Part shown: piece by piece, positions 9,696 through 20,000 of the stretch
Layout of the letters: each line of letters starts with the position of its first letter
Numbering within the stretch: the first letter of the stretch is position 1
Source of the DNA: Ruminococcus sp.
GTDB taxonomy: Bacteria > Bacillota_A > Clostridia > Oscillospirales > Ruminococcaceae
Assembly (NCBI RefSeq): GCF_024684275.1
Contig: NZ_JAIKXF010000087.1
Coordinates: forward strand, 1 to 64,000
Direction: 5' to 3'
Length of the DNA: 64,000 nt
Program-made: the position numbers and the translations under genes
The notes under the pieces: model-generated
The model's input: only the letters and a program-made list of their open reading frames with translations
Databases searched by the model: none
Told to the model about the DNA's origin: nothing

Positions 9696-10733
9696 ATGAA
9701 GCTTAAAGGGCTTATTTCCGCGGCAGCTGCCGCAGCCTTGACAGTGGGGGCACTCCCTGCTCCTACAGTGACAAAGGCAGCAAAAGCAGCTGTCATAGGT
9801 GATACTATTTATAATGGATACAATATGGAAGCGCCTGCTGTAACAACTACAGCAAAGTCAGCAGTAACCACCACAACCGCAAAGACTGCTGTTACCACAA
9901 CTGCTGCTAAAACGACTGTGACCACAACAGTAAAAACTACTACAGCTGCACCAACGACAACTACTACAACATACAAGCCTGCGGTGCAGGGACAGCCTGT
10001 TTTTCATCTCAACAGCACTGAGGTCTGCCAGACCGAGGCAAGAACAAAAAAACAGAAGGTCTATGTGACTGTTGACGGCGCAAACGGGCTTTACTGTGAT
10101 ACTCTCATATATGTTTATTACGACAGCCGCATGACGGCTGATACAGCCATTGCAGGCAAGGCTGTGGAAAAGCTCGCTACCGGACAGGCTTTCGGCGATA
10201 CAAAGGACTTCTTAGTCCTTACCACAAGTGGAGATTCCGACCTCGGCGCTGACGGCATTATGTGGGAGCTCACATTTGCTCTCCCTGCGGACTGCAAGGC
10301 AGGAGATGTTTTCAGCGTAAGCATCGGTGACTCAAAATACGGCAAGATAAAGCCTCTGTTCACTAATTTCGCCTACGACAGCAAGGGTGACGATATGACA
10401 AAGCATATCTTTACAAACGGTCTCGCAAAGGCAAATATCACTGTTACTGCCGATCCGCCCTACAAGCTGGGCGATATAAACAACGACTTTTCCATAAACG
10501 CCGTTGACGCTTCTACAGCACTTACCGAGTACGCTTCCGTGTCCAGCGGCAAAAAGACCACATTTACTGACGAACGCCAGACTCTTGCGGCAGACGTTGA
10601 TAAAAACAGTGCGATAAATGCCGTTGATGCGTCGTATATACTTTCCTATTACGCCTATACCTCGACCTCAGCAGGAACAGCAGAGGACTTTGAGGCTTAC
10701 ATGGCAAAGGAAACAGCCAAAGCCAAGAAATAA
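9696..10733 (+). CDS. secreted cohesin-like domain plus dockerin protein
   Basis: 345-aa secreted protein. Signal peptide (KLKGLISAAAAAALTVGALPAP), a Thr/Ala linker of TTT blocks (about 49-92), a beta-rich domain (about 95-250) and a C-terminal dockerin (about 258-330) with two clear Ca loops (DINNDFSINAVD and DVDKNSAINAVD). The middle domain has cohesin-like features: VYVTVDGANGLYCDTLIYVYYD near the front, GIMWELTFALP and KAGDVFSVSIGD near the back. A cohesin-dockerin arrangement would make it a small adaptor scaffoldin like ScaC of R. flavefaciens; that is inference, since the cohesin match is by eye. The dockerin is of a different class from the four enzyme dockerins here. The start at 9696 follows GGAGG; an ATG at 9684 lies before that RBS. 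It is only 40 bp after ftsK and 31 bp before cmk, with no terminator on either side. Confidence 0.7.
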   Translation: MKLKGLISAAAAAALTVGALPAPTVTKAAKAAVIGDTIYNGYNMEAPAVTTTAKSAVTTTTAKTAVTTTAAKTTVTTTVKTTTAAPTTTTTTYKPAVQGQPVFHLNSTEVCQTEARTKKQKVYVTVDGANGLYCDTLIYVYYDSRMTADTAIAGKAVEKLATGQAFGDTKDFLVLTTSGDSDLGADGIMWELTFALPADCKAGDVFSVSIGDSKYGKIKPLFTNFAYDSKGDDMTKHIFTNGLAKANITVTADPPYKLGDINNDFSINAVDASTALTEYASVSSGKKTTFTDERQTLAADVDKNSAINAVDASYILSYYAYTSTSAGTAEDFEAYMAKETAKAKK

Positions 10734-10764
10734 TATCATATACCCATAAAAAGGAGCTATTACC

Positions 10765-11430
10765 ATGAAAACTGTAAATATCGCTATAGACGGACCTGCC
10801 GGCGCAGGCAAGAGCACTATCGCAAAAATGGTGTCAAAGGAGCTTGGCTACATCTATGTGGACACAGGCGCTCTTTACCGCACCATTGCACTCTATATCA
10901 CCGAAAACAACATTGCCGACAAGGACATAGAGGCTTCTCTGGAAAAGGCTGACGTGTCACTTAAATTCATCGACGGCGCACAGCGCGTTTTCCTCGGTGA
11001 CAGGGACGTTTCCGACCTTATCCGTACTCCCGAGATCTCAATGGCGGCTTCACGCACATCTGCTATACCTGCGGTAAGAGCTTATCTCTTTGAAACTCAG
11101 CAGAAAATAGCCCGTGAGAACAATGTCCTCATGGACGGACGCGACATCGGTACTGTCGTACTGCCGAACGCTGACGTAAAGATATTCCTCACAGCCTCTG
11201 CCGAGGAAAGGGCAAACCGCCGCTATAAGGAGCTTGCCGAAAAGCCGAACTGTCCCACTTATCAGGAGATACTGGACGATATAATCAAGCGCGACTATCA
11301 GGATATGCACCGTGAAACAGCTCCGCTGAAGCAGGCTGAGGACGCTGTCCTCGTTGACACAACCGAGCTGAATTTAGAGCAGTCCGCGGCGGCTATCGTG
11401 AAAATAATAAACGAGAAGACAGGCCGATGA
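10765..11430 (+). CDS. cmk: cytidylate kinase
   Basis: CMP/dCMP kinase, 221 aa, which phosphorylates CMP with ATP in pyrimidine recycling. P-loop GPAGAGKST at residues 10-18, the CMP-binding DTGALYR, the MDGRDIGTVVLP signature near 127, and the LID region RANRRYKE near 151 are all present. RBS AAGGAG. It stands at the head of the cmk-plsC-ispH/rpsA order common in Clostridia. Family length is normal. Confidence 0.96.
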   Translation: MKTVNIAIDGPAGAGKSTIAKMVSKELGYIYVDTGALYRTIALYITENNIADKDIEASLEKADVSLKFIDGAQRVFLGDRDVSDLIRTPEISMAASRTSAIPAVRAYLFETQQKIARENNVLMDGRDIGTVVLPNADVKIFLTASAEERANRRYKELAEKPNCPTYQEILDDIIKRDYQDMHRETAPLKQAEDAVLVDTTELNLEQSAAAIVKIINEKTGR

Positions 11431-11497
11431 GAGCCGCTTTCAGAAAAGCTGTCCCTGCCGATATAGAATGGCAAAACAATTACAGAGGTGAGACATT

Positions 11498-12136
11498 ATG
11501 TTTTACATAGCAAAGTTTCTGGTATGGCTTGCAATGCACATCGCATATAGGCTCCGCTTTGAGGGCAGAGAAAATATCCCAAAGGGGATCCCTGTTATCT
11601 ACGCCTCAAATCACCGCTCAAATGCCGATCCGCCTATTCTCGGTGCAGGCGGCAGAGGCAAATACGCATTCATGGCTAAGGAGGAGCTCTTCCGCAACAA
11701 GCTCTTTGCATGGCTCATACGCACTCTCGGAGCCTTCCCCGTTTCACGCGGCAAGGGCGATACGGGAGTTATAGATACTGCCGTTGAACGTCTCAGCAGC
11801 GGCAAAAGCCTTATGATATTCCCCGAGGGCACACGCTCAAAGGACGGCAAAGTGGGCAGAGGTCACACAGGCGCCGCTCTTATCGCTGCACGTTCGGGAA
11901 AGCAGATAGTCCCTGTTGGTATCGTTTTCAAGGGAAAGCTTAAATTCCGCACACATATCACCGTGAAATTCGGTTCTCCCATTGATCCTGCGGAGTACTG
12001 CGAGATAAGCGATACCCCGAATCCGCGCCAGCTTGTAAAGCTGAAGAATCGCTATATGGCTGATATAAAGCTTCTCGTCGAGGGCGAACAGGCTGTTTCC
12101 GCAGACGAGAAAAAGGAGGATAACGCTGATGAATAA
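11498..12136 (+). CDS. plsC: 1-acyl-sn-glycerol-3-phosphate acyltransferase
   Basis: Membrane-associated acyltransferase (212 aa) that adds the second acyl chain in phosphatidic acid synthesis. The acyltransferase motifs are in order: NHRSNADP (HxxxxD-type block I), GAFPVSRGKGDTG (block II), FPEGTRSKDG (block III), and IVPVGI (block IV). The N-terminus has one hydrophobic stretch. RBS AGAGGTGAG. The last 8 bases overlap the start of the ispH-rpsA gene, which argues for translational coupling. Confidence 0.93.
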   Translation: MFYIAKFLVWLAMHIAYRLRFEGRENIPKGIPVIYASNHRSNADPPILGAGGRGKYAFMAKEELFRNKLFAWLIRTLGAFPVSRGKGDTGVIDTAVERLSSGKSLMIFPEGTRSKDGKVGRGHTGAALIAARSGKQIVPVGIVFKGKLKFRTHITVKFGSPIDPAEYCEISDTPNPRQLVKLKNRYMADIKLLVEGEQAVSADEKKEDNADE

Positions 12137-14105
12137 GGTTACAGTGGCAAAGTCGGCAGGCTTTTGCTTCGGCGTTGACAGAGCCGTGAAAATGGTCTAC
12201 GGCGAGCTTGAAAAAAACACCAATGTGGCGACGTTGGGACCTATCATCCACAATCAGGACGTTGTAAACGATATGCAGGCTAAGGGCGCAAGGATAATCG
12301 AGACAGTTGACGAGCTCAAGCCCGATGAGACCGTTGTTATACGCTCTCACGGCGTAGGCAGAGATATATACGAACAGATAAAAGCCAAGGGCAACCGTAT
12401 GCTGGACGCTACCTGCCCGTTTGTGTCACGAATACACAAAATAGTGGCTGAAAAGACTGCCGAGGGATATTTTATCCTCATCGCAGGAGACCGTGACCAC
12501 CCCGAGGTACAGGGAATAGTTGGGCATTGTGACGAAAATTGCCTTGTTTTTAAGGACAACTTTGAGCTAAAAGCCTTTTTTGAAAAAAATTATAAAAATT
12601 TGCGAAAAAAGCTTGCAATTGTGGCGCAAACGACGTATAATATAGTAGTATGGGGTGAGTGTTTAAACGTGATCCCGAAGGACGATCCCGATATCGTCAT
12701 ATATGATACCATATGCAACGCTACCGACACCCGTCAGTCCGACGCTGCCGAGCTTGCTAAAAACTCTGACATAATGCTTGTAGTCGGCGGCAGACACAGT
12801 TCCAATACTGTCAAGCTTTATGAGGTTTGCAGCCGCTATTGTAAAACGTATCATATTGAGAATTCGGACGAGCTTCGGACTTTAAAGCTTCCAAATGCCG
12901 AGAAGATCGGCATCACTGCAGGCGCATCAACCCCCGCCTATATAATCAAGGAGGTACAAACCAAAATGGCAGAAAATGAAATTCTTGCAGCTCAGAATGA
13001 AGATTTCGATTTTGCACAGGCTATCGACGAATCATTCAAAAAAATACATACAGGAGAGAAAGTTAAAGGCATTGTTATCGCCGTAAACAATACAGAAGCA
13101 ATCGTTGACCTCGGCACAAAGCACACTGGCTATGTTGCTCTTGACGATCTTACAGACGATCCTTCAAAGAAGCCTTCCGACATCGTAAGCGTTGGCGACG
13201 AGATCGAGCTCGTTGTTATCAAGGTAAACGATGCTGAGGGTACAGCAGCACTCTCTAAGAGAAAGGTTGACGAGCAGGCCGGCTACGAGAAGATCGTAAA
13301 GGCTCAGCAGGAAGGCACAGTTCTCGAGGGCGTTGTTCAGAGCGTCGTAAACAAGGGCGTTACACTTACAGTTCTCGGCGTTAGAGTATTTATCCCTGCT
13401 TCACTCACAGGTCTCCCAAGAGGCGCAGAGCTCGACCAGCTCCTCAAGAAGAAGGTAGAGTTCATCGTTATCGAGGTTTCCGAGGGCGGCAGAAAGAGAG
13501 CAGTCGGTTCTATCAAAGCTGTTCAGAACGCTAAGAAGGAAGAAGCAAAGGCTAAGTTCTGGGAGACAGCTGAGGTAGGCAAGACCTACACAGGTAAGGT
13601 AAAGTCACTCACAAGCTTCGGTGCATTCGTTGATCTCGGCGGCATCGACGGCATGGTTCACATCTCAGAGCTCTCATGGAAGCGTATCAAGCACCCAAGT
13701 GAGGTAGTAAATGTAGGCGATACTCTTGAGGTTTACATCAAGGATCTCGACAGAGAAGCTAACAGGATCTCTCTCGGCTTCAAGAAGGCTGAGGATAATC
13801 CGTGGGAGATCTTCATGTCCAAGTATCAGGTAGGCGATGTAGTTAAGGCTACTATCGTTTCTATCACAAGCTTCGGCGCATTTGCTCAGATCATCGACGG
13901 CGTTGACGGTCTTATCCACATCTCTCAGATCGCTGACCAGAAGGTAGAGAATGTCAAGGACGTTCTTAACGTTGGCGACGAGGTCGATGTAAAGATCATC
14001 GATATCGATGAGGAGTCAAAGAGAATCAGCATTTCTATGCGCGCTCTTCTTGAGAATGCAGATGACGAGGCTGAGGAAGAAGCTCCTGCTGAGGACGCTG
14101 AATAA
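12129..14105 (+). CDS. ispH: fusion of 4-hydroxy-3-methylbut-2-enyl diphosphate reductase (IspH) and ribosomal protein S1
   Basis: 658-aa two-part protein. Residues about 1-280 are IspH, the last enzyme of the MEP isoprenoid pathway, with the three [4Fe-4S] cysteines in SAGFCFGVD, DATCPFV and DTICNAT. Residues about 295-640 hold four S1 RNA-binding repeats (for example GKVKSLTSFGAFVDLGGIDGMVHISEL, given here only in part as TSFGAFVDLGG and TSFGAFAQI), ending in an acidic tail. This fusion is known in several Clostridia. The codon choice shifts at the junction near 12960: the S1 part uses the strongly biased codons typical of abundant ribosomal proteins, the IspH part does not. Start overlaps plsC by 8 nt. 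Confidence 0.95.
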   Translation: MNKVTVAKSAGFCFGVDRAVKMVYGELEKNTNVATLGPIIHNQDVVNDMQAKGARIIETVDELKPDETVVIRSHGVGRDIYEQIKAKGNRMLDATCPFVSRIHKIVAEKTAEGYFILIAGDRDHPEVQGIVGHCDENCLVFKDNFELKAFFEKNYKNLRKKLAIVAQTTYNIVVWGECLNVIPKDDPDIVIYDTICNATDTRQSDAAELAKNSDIMLVVGGRHSSNTVKLYEVCSRYCKTYHIENSDELRTLKLPNAEKIGITAGASTPAYIIKEVQTKMAENEILAAQNEDFDFAQAIDESFKKIHTGEKVKGIVIAVNNTEAIVDLGTKHTGYVALDDLTDDPSKKPSDIVSVGDEIELVVIKVNDAEGTAALSKRKVDEQAGYEKIVKAQQEGTVLEGVVQSVVNKGVTLTVLGVRVFIPASLTGLPRGAELDQLLKKKVEFIVIEVSEGGRKRAVGSIKAVQNAKKEEAKAKFWETAEVGKTYTGKVKSLTSFGAFVDLGGIDGMVHISELSWKRIKHPSEVVNVGDTLEVYIKDLDREANRISLGFKKAEDNPWEIFMSKYQVGDVVKATIVSITSFGAFAQIIDGVDGLIHISQIADQKVENVKDVLNVGDEVDVKIIDIDEESKRISISMRALLENADDEAEEEAPAEDAE

Positions 14106-14117
14106 ATCATTAAAAAT

Positions 14118-14157
14118 AAGGCTGCATAACCATTCAGGTTATGCAGCCTTTCTTTTT
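14118..14157 (+). terminator. Rho-independent terminator after ispH-rpsA
   Basis: A perfect 14-bp stem (14118-14131 with 14137-14150), 5-nt loop, followed by TCTTTTTT. It closes the plus-strand operon that began near 6.2 kb. Confidence 0.92.
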
Positions 14158-14194
14158 TAATAGCGCCATATATTAATGCACCGTCTGACTTTTT

Positions 14195-15922
14195 TCATGA
14201 GCCGCTGACGAGCATATCATAAGTAACGCCGTACTTTTCAGCAATATCCTTTGCATAAGACGAGCCCTCAGGCTGCGCCAGAGCCACCTTGAAGGAACGC
14301 TTACCGTTCTCAGTCCGCATGATAAGCGAGGCAGCTCCTGCACCGCTGCTTTCACGGCTAAGCTCCTCGGCATCACCGCCAAGCTTGTGCATATGGGTAT
14401 TGTATATCGTCCGCACAGCTTTGGTAAGCAGGGCTTTTACGGAATCTCTTGCGATGTAGTACCCCTCCTCAAAGGAGGTGGTGGAGAAGGTCTCGTTCAG
14501 CAGCAGAAGGCTTCTGCTTGTAGCCTGAGAGAATATCTCTTTGAAGCGGACACATTCCTCTCCAAGTCTTCCCAGATCCATTGTCTTGTCCTCGTCCGCA
14601 GGAAAGTGAGTGTATATGCAGTCGCAGGGAACATAGCGGAAGCTCTCCGCAGGAACAAAAAGCCCTCCCTGTGCCAGAACGAACAGCTGACCGACAGCCT
14701 GCGTAATAGTAGTCTTTCCGCCGCGGTTTGCACCTGTGAGGATATAGACGGTATGATTCTTATCGAAGATAAGGTCATTGGACACGATTTCGCTGACATC
14801 CTCCATGTTCATTGCAAGCTTCAGATTGTAGAAGCCTCTTGCAGTCATGGAAGTCTCATCATCAGCTGCAGGCTGTGCCTCGCAGAAAACACAGCCCTTT
14901 TCCATCAGACCGCCGATGAACTCAGCACATCTGATGTAATATATGAACTCAGGCACCAATCCTGAAACATTCACTATCGCCACATTTGCGTACTTGGTAA
15001 GGGTATCTCTCAGCTTCTTCACAAGAGAGCTGAGCATTTTATTCATTACAGTTTCGAGATAGAAGGTCGAGTTTGCCGCTGCGCCGTCATTTATGGTATT
15101 CAACACCGTCGAGCGGATATGTCCGTCAACAAACGGCATATTCCGCACAGCAGATAATCCGCCCAGCTTTTCGATAAAAGCACTGACATCAGAAGTTTTC
15201 TCCTTATCAATGAACTGATAATGCATATCACCGTCCCAGTCTGCGGTGTCACGGAGCTTATCTCTGGCAGCGATAGCGTCCGCAAAATTGCTGACGATAC
15301 CAGACTTTTTAAAGGGCTTTTTATTCACAGAAACAAGCCCTATGCTGACAGCTTCAAAGCGCTCGTTGACATTGACTCCGAGGGTGACGCTCTGCACATC
15401 AGATGCCTTCATTTTCAGTGCAGCGATGTCCTTCTTCATTTCTGCAAAGCAGGCTTCATCATAAAGCTCGGTAATGTAGTCCCTGAGGGAGGTCAGTCCC
15501 TCAGAGCGTATCCTTTCATCGGAAAGACATTCACGCATAGTCTCTACGGTCCTGATGTAGCTGTCCAGCTCGTCAAGGCGGTGAAAGAGATGCCACAATC
15601 CAAGCTCCTCATCGGTGGTCTTGTGCATGGTGGAAAAATCCTTCATGAATTGTATCTTGCCGAACAGCTCCAGCATGGTGCTTCTCAACTCAGGCAGCCT
15701 GAGTATATCCCCGAATATCTGCCGCCGGTATTCTGAGACTTTCGCATCGTCTGTTATCTGCGAAAGCACATTTGTGATAAAACGGCTCTCTTTAGCGTCG
15801 CTCGATACAGCCTGACAAAATGCCTCCAACCCAAGATCGTGCATTACATGATCAGAAAGCCTGCGGTATTCTGCGTTTGTCCCAGCAGGCTGCATCAGAC
15901 TGAACCCTGTATGTTGATCCAT
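14195..15922 (-). CDS. MutS-related ATPase (MutS core and ATPase domains only)
   Basis: 575-aa protein with the MutS lever/core region (about 60-340) and the MutS-type ABC ATPase (about 380-560): Walker A GANRGGKTT, Walker B LLLLNETFS, and NTHMH at the switch position. The mismatch-recognition domain I (with its FxE motif) and domain II of true MutS are absent, and there is no Smr domain as in MutS2. It belongs to the uncharacterised MutS-like group, so a mismatch repair role should not be assumed. RBS AGAGGTGAG at the chosen start. It lies 10 nt after the AraC/GyrI regulator and shares its transcript. Confidence 0.8.
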   Translation of the reverse strand: MDQHTGFSLMQPAGTNAEYRRLSDHVMHDLGLEAFCQAVSSDAKESRFITNVLSQITDDAKVSEYRRQIFGDILRLPELRSTMLELFGKIQFMKDFSTMHKTTDEELGLWHLFHRLDELDSYIRTVETMRECLSDERIRSEGLTSLRDYITELYDEACFAEMKKDIAALKMKASDVQSVTLGVNVNERFEAVSIGLVSVNKKPFKKSGIVSNFADAIAARDKLRDTADWDGDMHYQFIDKEKTSDVSAFIEKLGGLSAVRNMPFVDGHIRSTVLNTINDGAAANSTFYLETVMNKMLSSLVKKLRDTLTKYANVAIVNVSGLVPEFIYYIRCAEFIGGLMEKGCVFCEAQPAADDETSMTARGFYNLKLAMNMEDVSEIVSNDLIFDKNHTVYILTGANRGGKTTITQAVGQLFVLAQGGLFVPAESFRYVPCDCIYTHFPADEDKTMDLGRLGEECVRFKEIFSQATSRSLLLLNETFSTTSFEEGYYIARDSVKALLTKAVRTIYNTHMHKLGGDAEELSRESSGAGAASLIMRTENGKRSFKVALAQPEGSSYAKDIAEKYGVTYDMLVSGS

Positions 15923-15932
15923 AGCTCACCTC

Positions 15933-16775
15933 TCACACTTTTTTAATAGGAATACAGATATAGCTGACCGTATCGGCGGGATCTTTCGTCGGCGGCAGGT
16001 AGAACTCCAACGAATAATTGCCTGCTAAGGTGTAGCCCTGCAAAGCAGGAAGCCACTCTGACCATATCTGTGTATTGACAGTCTGCATACTGTCAGGCAA
16101 AGGACCTTCGCATCGGAACAGTGCCCAAAGTCCTCCGGGGACCTGATATATTTCGCAGTCCGCAGGGATATTCTCCCACGGCTGATACAGGTCGGCTATC
16201 CAGTAGTCAAAGGTTTTTCCGTCCATATCCGAGCATATGCCGAACATTCCTTTTAAGCCCTTCGTGTCTGACATCCATTCGTCCCAGAATACAGGTATCT
16301 CCTTGTAGCTCGTATCGCAGTCGAATCTCCTTCTGACGCCTACTACCGTAAACGGTGCTTTTTCCACAATTTTATAATCCAGCATATTTCCGCCCTCCAA
16401 TGATATTTTGATATGCAGCGGAACCAAAGACCGCAGGTTCGCACCTGACTCCCTTGCCTGTGTCGGGGTGATGCCGTGAAAGCGCTGAAAGGCTTTTGCA
16501 AAGCTGTCAGGAGAATCATAGCCGTATTTAGCAGCAATGTCTATCACCTTACAATCAGAGCAAGTAAGTTCCTGCGCTGCCATTGTCATACGTCGTGCGC
16601 GGATATATTCTCCCACGGTCATACCGCACATAGCACCGAAGATACGCTGATAATAGAAGGAAGAAAGCGCAGCTGTTTTTGCTATCTCACCGATGTCAAG
16701 CGTCTCGGAAAGGTTTCTCTCTATGTACTCTATTGACCTTTGAAATCCGTCTATCCACCCCTGCACGACATTCAC
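15933..16775 (-). CDS. AraC-family regulator with GyrI-like ligand-binding domain
   Basis: 280-aa transcription factor. Two helix-turn-helix motifs of the AraC class occupy residues about 8-105 (LDIGEIAKTAALSSFYYQRIF and DIAAKYGYDSPDSFAKAF in part), followed by a GyrI/SOUL-like effector domain (about 130-280) of the kind that binds bulky drugs or dyes in Rob and BmrR relatives. RBS AGAGGTG. It is the first gene of a two-gene unit with the MutS-like ATPase and has its own promoter at 16880-16908. The ligand and targets are unknown. Confidence 0.88.
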   Translation of the reverse strand: MNVVQGWIDGFQRSIEYIERNLSETLDIGEIAKTAALSSFYYQRIFGAMCGMTVGEYIRARRMTMAAQELTCSDCKVIDIAAKYGYDSPDSFAKAFQRFHGITPTQARESGANLRSLVPLHIKISLEGGNMLDYKIVEKAPFTVVGVRRRFDCDTSYKEIPVFWDEWMSDTKGLKGMFGICSDMDGKTFDYWIADLYQPWENIPADCEIYQVPGGLWALFRCEGPLPDSMQTVNTQIWSEWLPALQGYTLAGNYSLEFYLPPTKDPADTVSYICIPIKKV

Positions 16776-16879
16776 CTCTTTCCGCTGTAGTTTCAGTATA
16801 CCATATCAAAGCACCATTGTCCCGACTTTTTATGCTCTCTTTGTCGGATAAAAATGTTCCGCTCTGTCCTATATAAATT

Positions 16880-16908
16880 ATTATACTAAATCCTGCCGCA
16901 AAAGTCAA
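16880..16908 (-). promoter_or_regulatory. promoter of the AraC/MutS-like unit
   Basis: Minus-strand -35 TTGACT (16908-16903), 17-bp spacer, -10 TATAAT (16885-16880), about 100 nt upstream of the AraC start codon. A second weaker candidate (TATACT) is closer to the gene. Confidence 0.65.
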
Positions 16909-16952
16909 TCAGTATTTAAAGTCTGCTCAAAACTCCCATAAAACACCTGAAG

Positions 16953-16993
16953 CGTAAAAAAGACAGATACCTCTGCGAAAGGTATCTGTCTTT
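16953..16993 (-). terminator. terminator after the pectinolytic dockerin gene
   Basis: A perfect 13-bp stem (16959-16971 with 16981-16993) with a 9-nt loop, followed on the minus strand by a T-run (16958-16953). It is about 70 nt past the stop codon at 17061. Confidence 0.88.
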
Positions 16994-17060
16994 CCTGTTT
17001 ATTAATGTCTGCTCATCAGCCGCTTTGCGCGGTTATTGAGGATACATTTGTTATATTATA

Positions 17061-20000
17061 TCAGTCTACAGGAAGCGCTGTTATCAGGTGAAGCAGATAG
17101 CGCTGTATCGCAAGAGCATCATTGGCTGTAACACCGTTTCTGCCCTCTACGTCTGCGTTTGCAGAGCCCTGCTCTGTGAGACGGTGCTCGTCTGTGCCTT
17201 CAAGTCCGAACTTATTCGGATTTGCCAGTGACTGCATTATGAGAACTATATCCGACATATCAACATTACCATCGCAGTTAGCGTCGCCTGCCATTCCCTG
17301 CGAAGGCTTCTGTGATGTAGTGGTCGTAGTTGTGGACTCAGTAGTCGCTGCTGTAGTAGTTGTTGTGGTGGTGGTTGTCGTAGTTGTGGTAGTTGTTGTG
17401 ACTACGGGTGTCTCGTTCACAAATGCGATGTAGTTCATGCAAGCACCGCTCATTCCGTTTGTTCCGAGAGTAAGAGTCTCCCCTGCCTTTATCTCCTTAG
17501 CGTAAACATCAAAGGGTCTTATAGCCTCGCTGTCATTTACCTCGACTATCTCGCCGTTCTTATTGAAGCTGCTCAGCCATGAGGGGATAGTTGTTACTCT
17601 CTCGTCCATGCAGACATACACTGTGATGTCCTTTGCAGCTGTGATGACTGCAAGGTCAGAGTCTGTGTTCTTTGAGTTGCAGGCTGTGATGATATGCTCA
17701 CCGCCGCTTATGCTGTTTGGAACAGAAGCGATAACGTGCTCGCGGTCGCCGAATGCCTTGTCGCCTGCTGCAAATGTCTCGGCAATACCCCACTGAGCAC
17801 CGTAGCTTGCGTCCTTCACCTCAAATTTCGAGATAAGAGCGCTCTTTACAGGCTCGTCGATGACCACATCTCCGCCGCCTGAGACTGTACCTGCATTGTA
17901 AGCCTTGTTCTGCATACGTCCTGCGTAAGCCATTACCTCAGTCTTAGCTGCGTCTGCGGACTGCACCTTATAGCTGCCGTATATCTTGGAAGAATCGGTA
18001 TCAAAGTTGTCGTAGCCCTGTCCGCCGCTCTTGAGGTTGCCTACATAGGACTTGTCATTTCTTGAGCTCACTATCTGATAAGCGAGTCCACTGCCCATAT
18101 TGCAGCTGTCGAACTTGTCGCCGTAGGACTTGATAGTTCCCGAATATGCGTCATTTCCCATATTCTCAGCATCAAGAGGAAGATTTGTCTTTTCGTAGTA
18201 GTTAGCCTCAGAGAATACCTTTGAGTTGTAGGAAGCTCCGATACCGTACTGCTTGTTATTGTAGAAGTAGTTGTTGTAGCTGTGGATATGTGCGTTTCTC
18301 GCACGGGGATTACGTGACTCGGTATTGTTGAACCAGTTGTGGTGATAGGTTATCCAGTCCTGCTCATGATTGGTTCCGCCGCCTACAAGTGAGGTCTTGT
18401 GACCATCCTTGAACAGATTATATGAAACTGTTATATACTCACTCCACTTTATGTCCAGTGAACCGTCTCCGTCTGCCTTGTCGGCATCTACTATACCGTT
18501 GCCTGCATAAGCATTATAGCCCTTTTCGATAGTACAGTTGTGTACCCACATATGATTTGACTTGTTGTCGGCAGAGCCTGTCATGGATACGCCGTCATCA
18601 GGGTACTTGCCCAGCCACAGGTTGCGGACCTCGCAGCTCTTTGAGCGCTTCATCTCAAAGCCCCACTGATTGAGTGCGGCATCATAGCCGATACCCTCGA
18701 TAGTAACGTTTTCAGCATTCTGGAGATACAGCATATTTGAGCCGTCGTTCTGCTGACCGTCGTTAGCCTTTGCACCCTTTGGCACATCAATGCTGCCAAT
18801 AAGTCTGAATACAACGTTCTTAGGCTTTCCGCTGTAGAAGATGTTGTAAAGACCTGTCTGACCGCCGTAGGTAATGCTGTCTTTGTTTGAGTTGTTCACA
18901 TAGATGACTGTAACGCCTGATTTCAGAGTACCGTCGTTGTTGTAAGCGCCGATACCGTCGGAAACGTTCCAGTGTGCATAGCCGCTGCGGTCAAAAGCCA
19001 TAGTCTTGATATTACAGCTTGCAGAGCCGTTAGAGCCCTGAATGTTCACAGTATACTCTGTATTGCCCTTGAGCCCTACTATATCGACTCTTGAGTTCCT
19101 TATGAGCTGTGAATCAACAGCTGTATAATTTGAGCTGCCTGCTGGAGCATAGCTTACCTTGACGTTATTGCCAAGCTTTGAGCTGTCCCACTCAACAAAG
19201 GCTTCCTCGAACCAGCCGCCGCAGGACTTTACAGCGCCGTCAACATTTGATGAGGGCTGACCATTTCCGCTGCTGTCTGATGATTCTCCATTAAGGAATG
19301 AGGGAGTCCAGTTGTTCATGTAGTTCTTGATATTGATGTTTGCAGCGTCGCTGTCGGAAACGATATGTCCCTTTCTCTGTGAAAGGTCAACACGCTGTCC
19401 GTTGGAGAGCTTAGTGCCGTTTTCCTTGAAGCCGTCAACGCTCTCGGGCTGTACGCCGCTCATTGAAGTCCAGCCTGCCGCTGTTATCATATTTCCGTTC
19501 TGGAGAGTAGTATTCACAAAGAGCACCTTTGCGGTCTGTCCCCACGGTCTGCCGAGATAACCTGCTGTTACTGTGAGACCTGAATTAGCAGTTACTTTAC
19601 AGTCCTTGAAGAGATATCCTGTATATGGACTTCCCTGTTCTCTTGCTGCTGTAATGTAACCGCCTACAGAACCGCTGCTGTAGCCCTTCCAGCGGAGCTC
19701 ACAGCTGTCGAATACAGCATTGCTTCCGCCGAAGATATAGTCTGTCTGTCCCTCAATGAGACAGTTCTTGTAATACTGAGGTGAGCCGCCGGTGTAGAGA
19801 GTATCCTGACTTGACAGGAACTGGCAGTTAAGGAACTCAGCATAGCCTGTATCAACTGAGAGAGCTGCCGCACGTTCGGTATAAGCCTTTGACTTTACGT
19901 CAACGCCGTTGGTACGCTGCACCTTTAATGTCTCGTTGGTACACTCAACACCATCTGCAAGCTCCTCCTGTGTGAGGTAGCGGTTGAAGGAATTCTCGAA

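Noticed and set aside
17122..17433. Open frames opposite the Thr-rich linkers (Val-rich translations), also at 3439-3999
   Set aside because: They are antisense shadows of ACA/ACT-rich linker codons with no RBS or family similarity.
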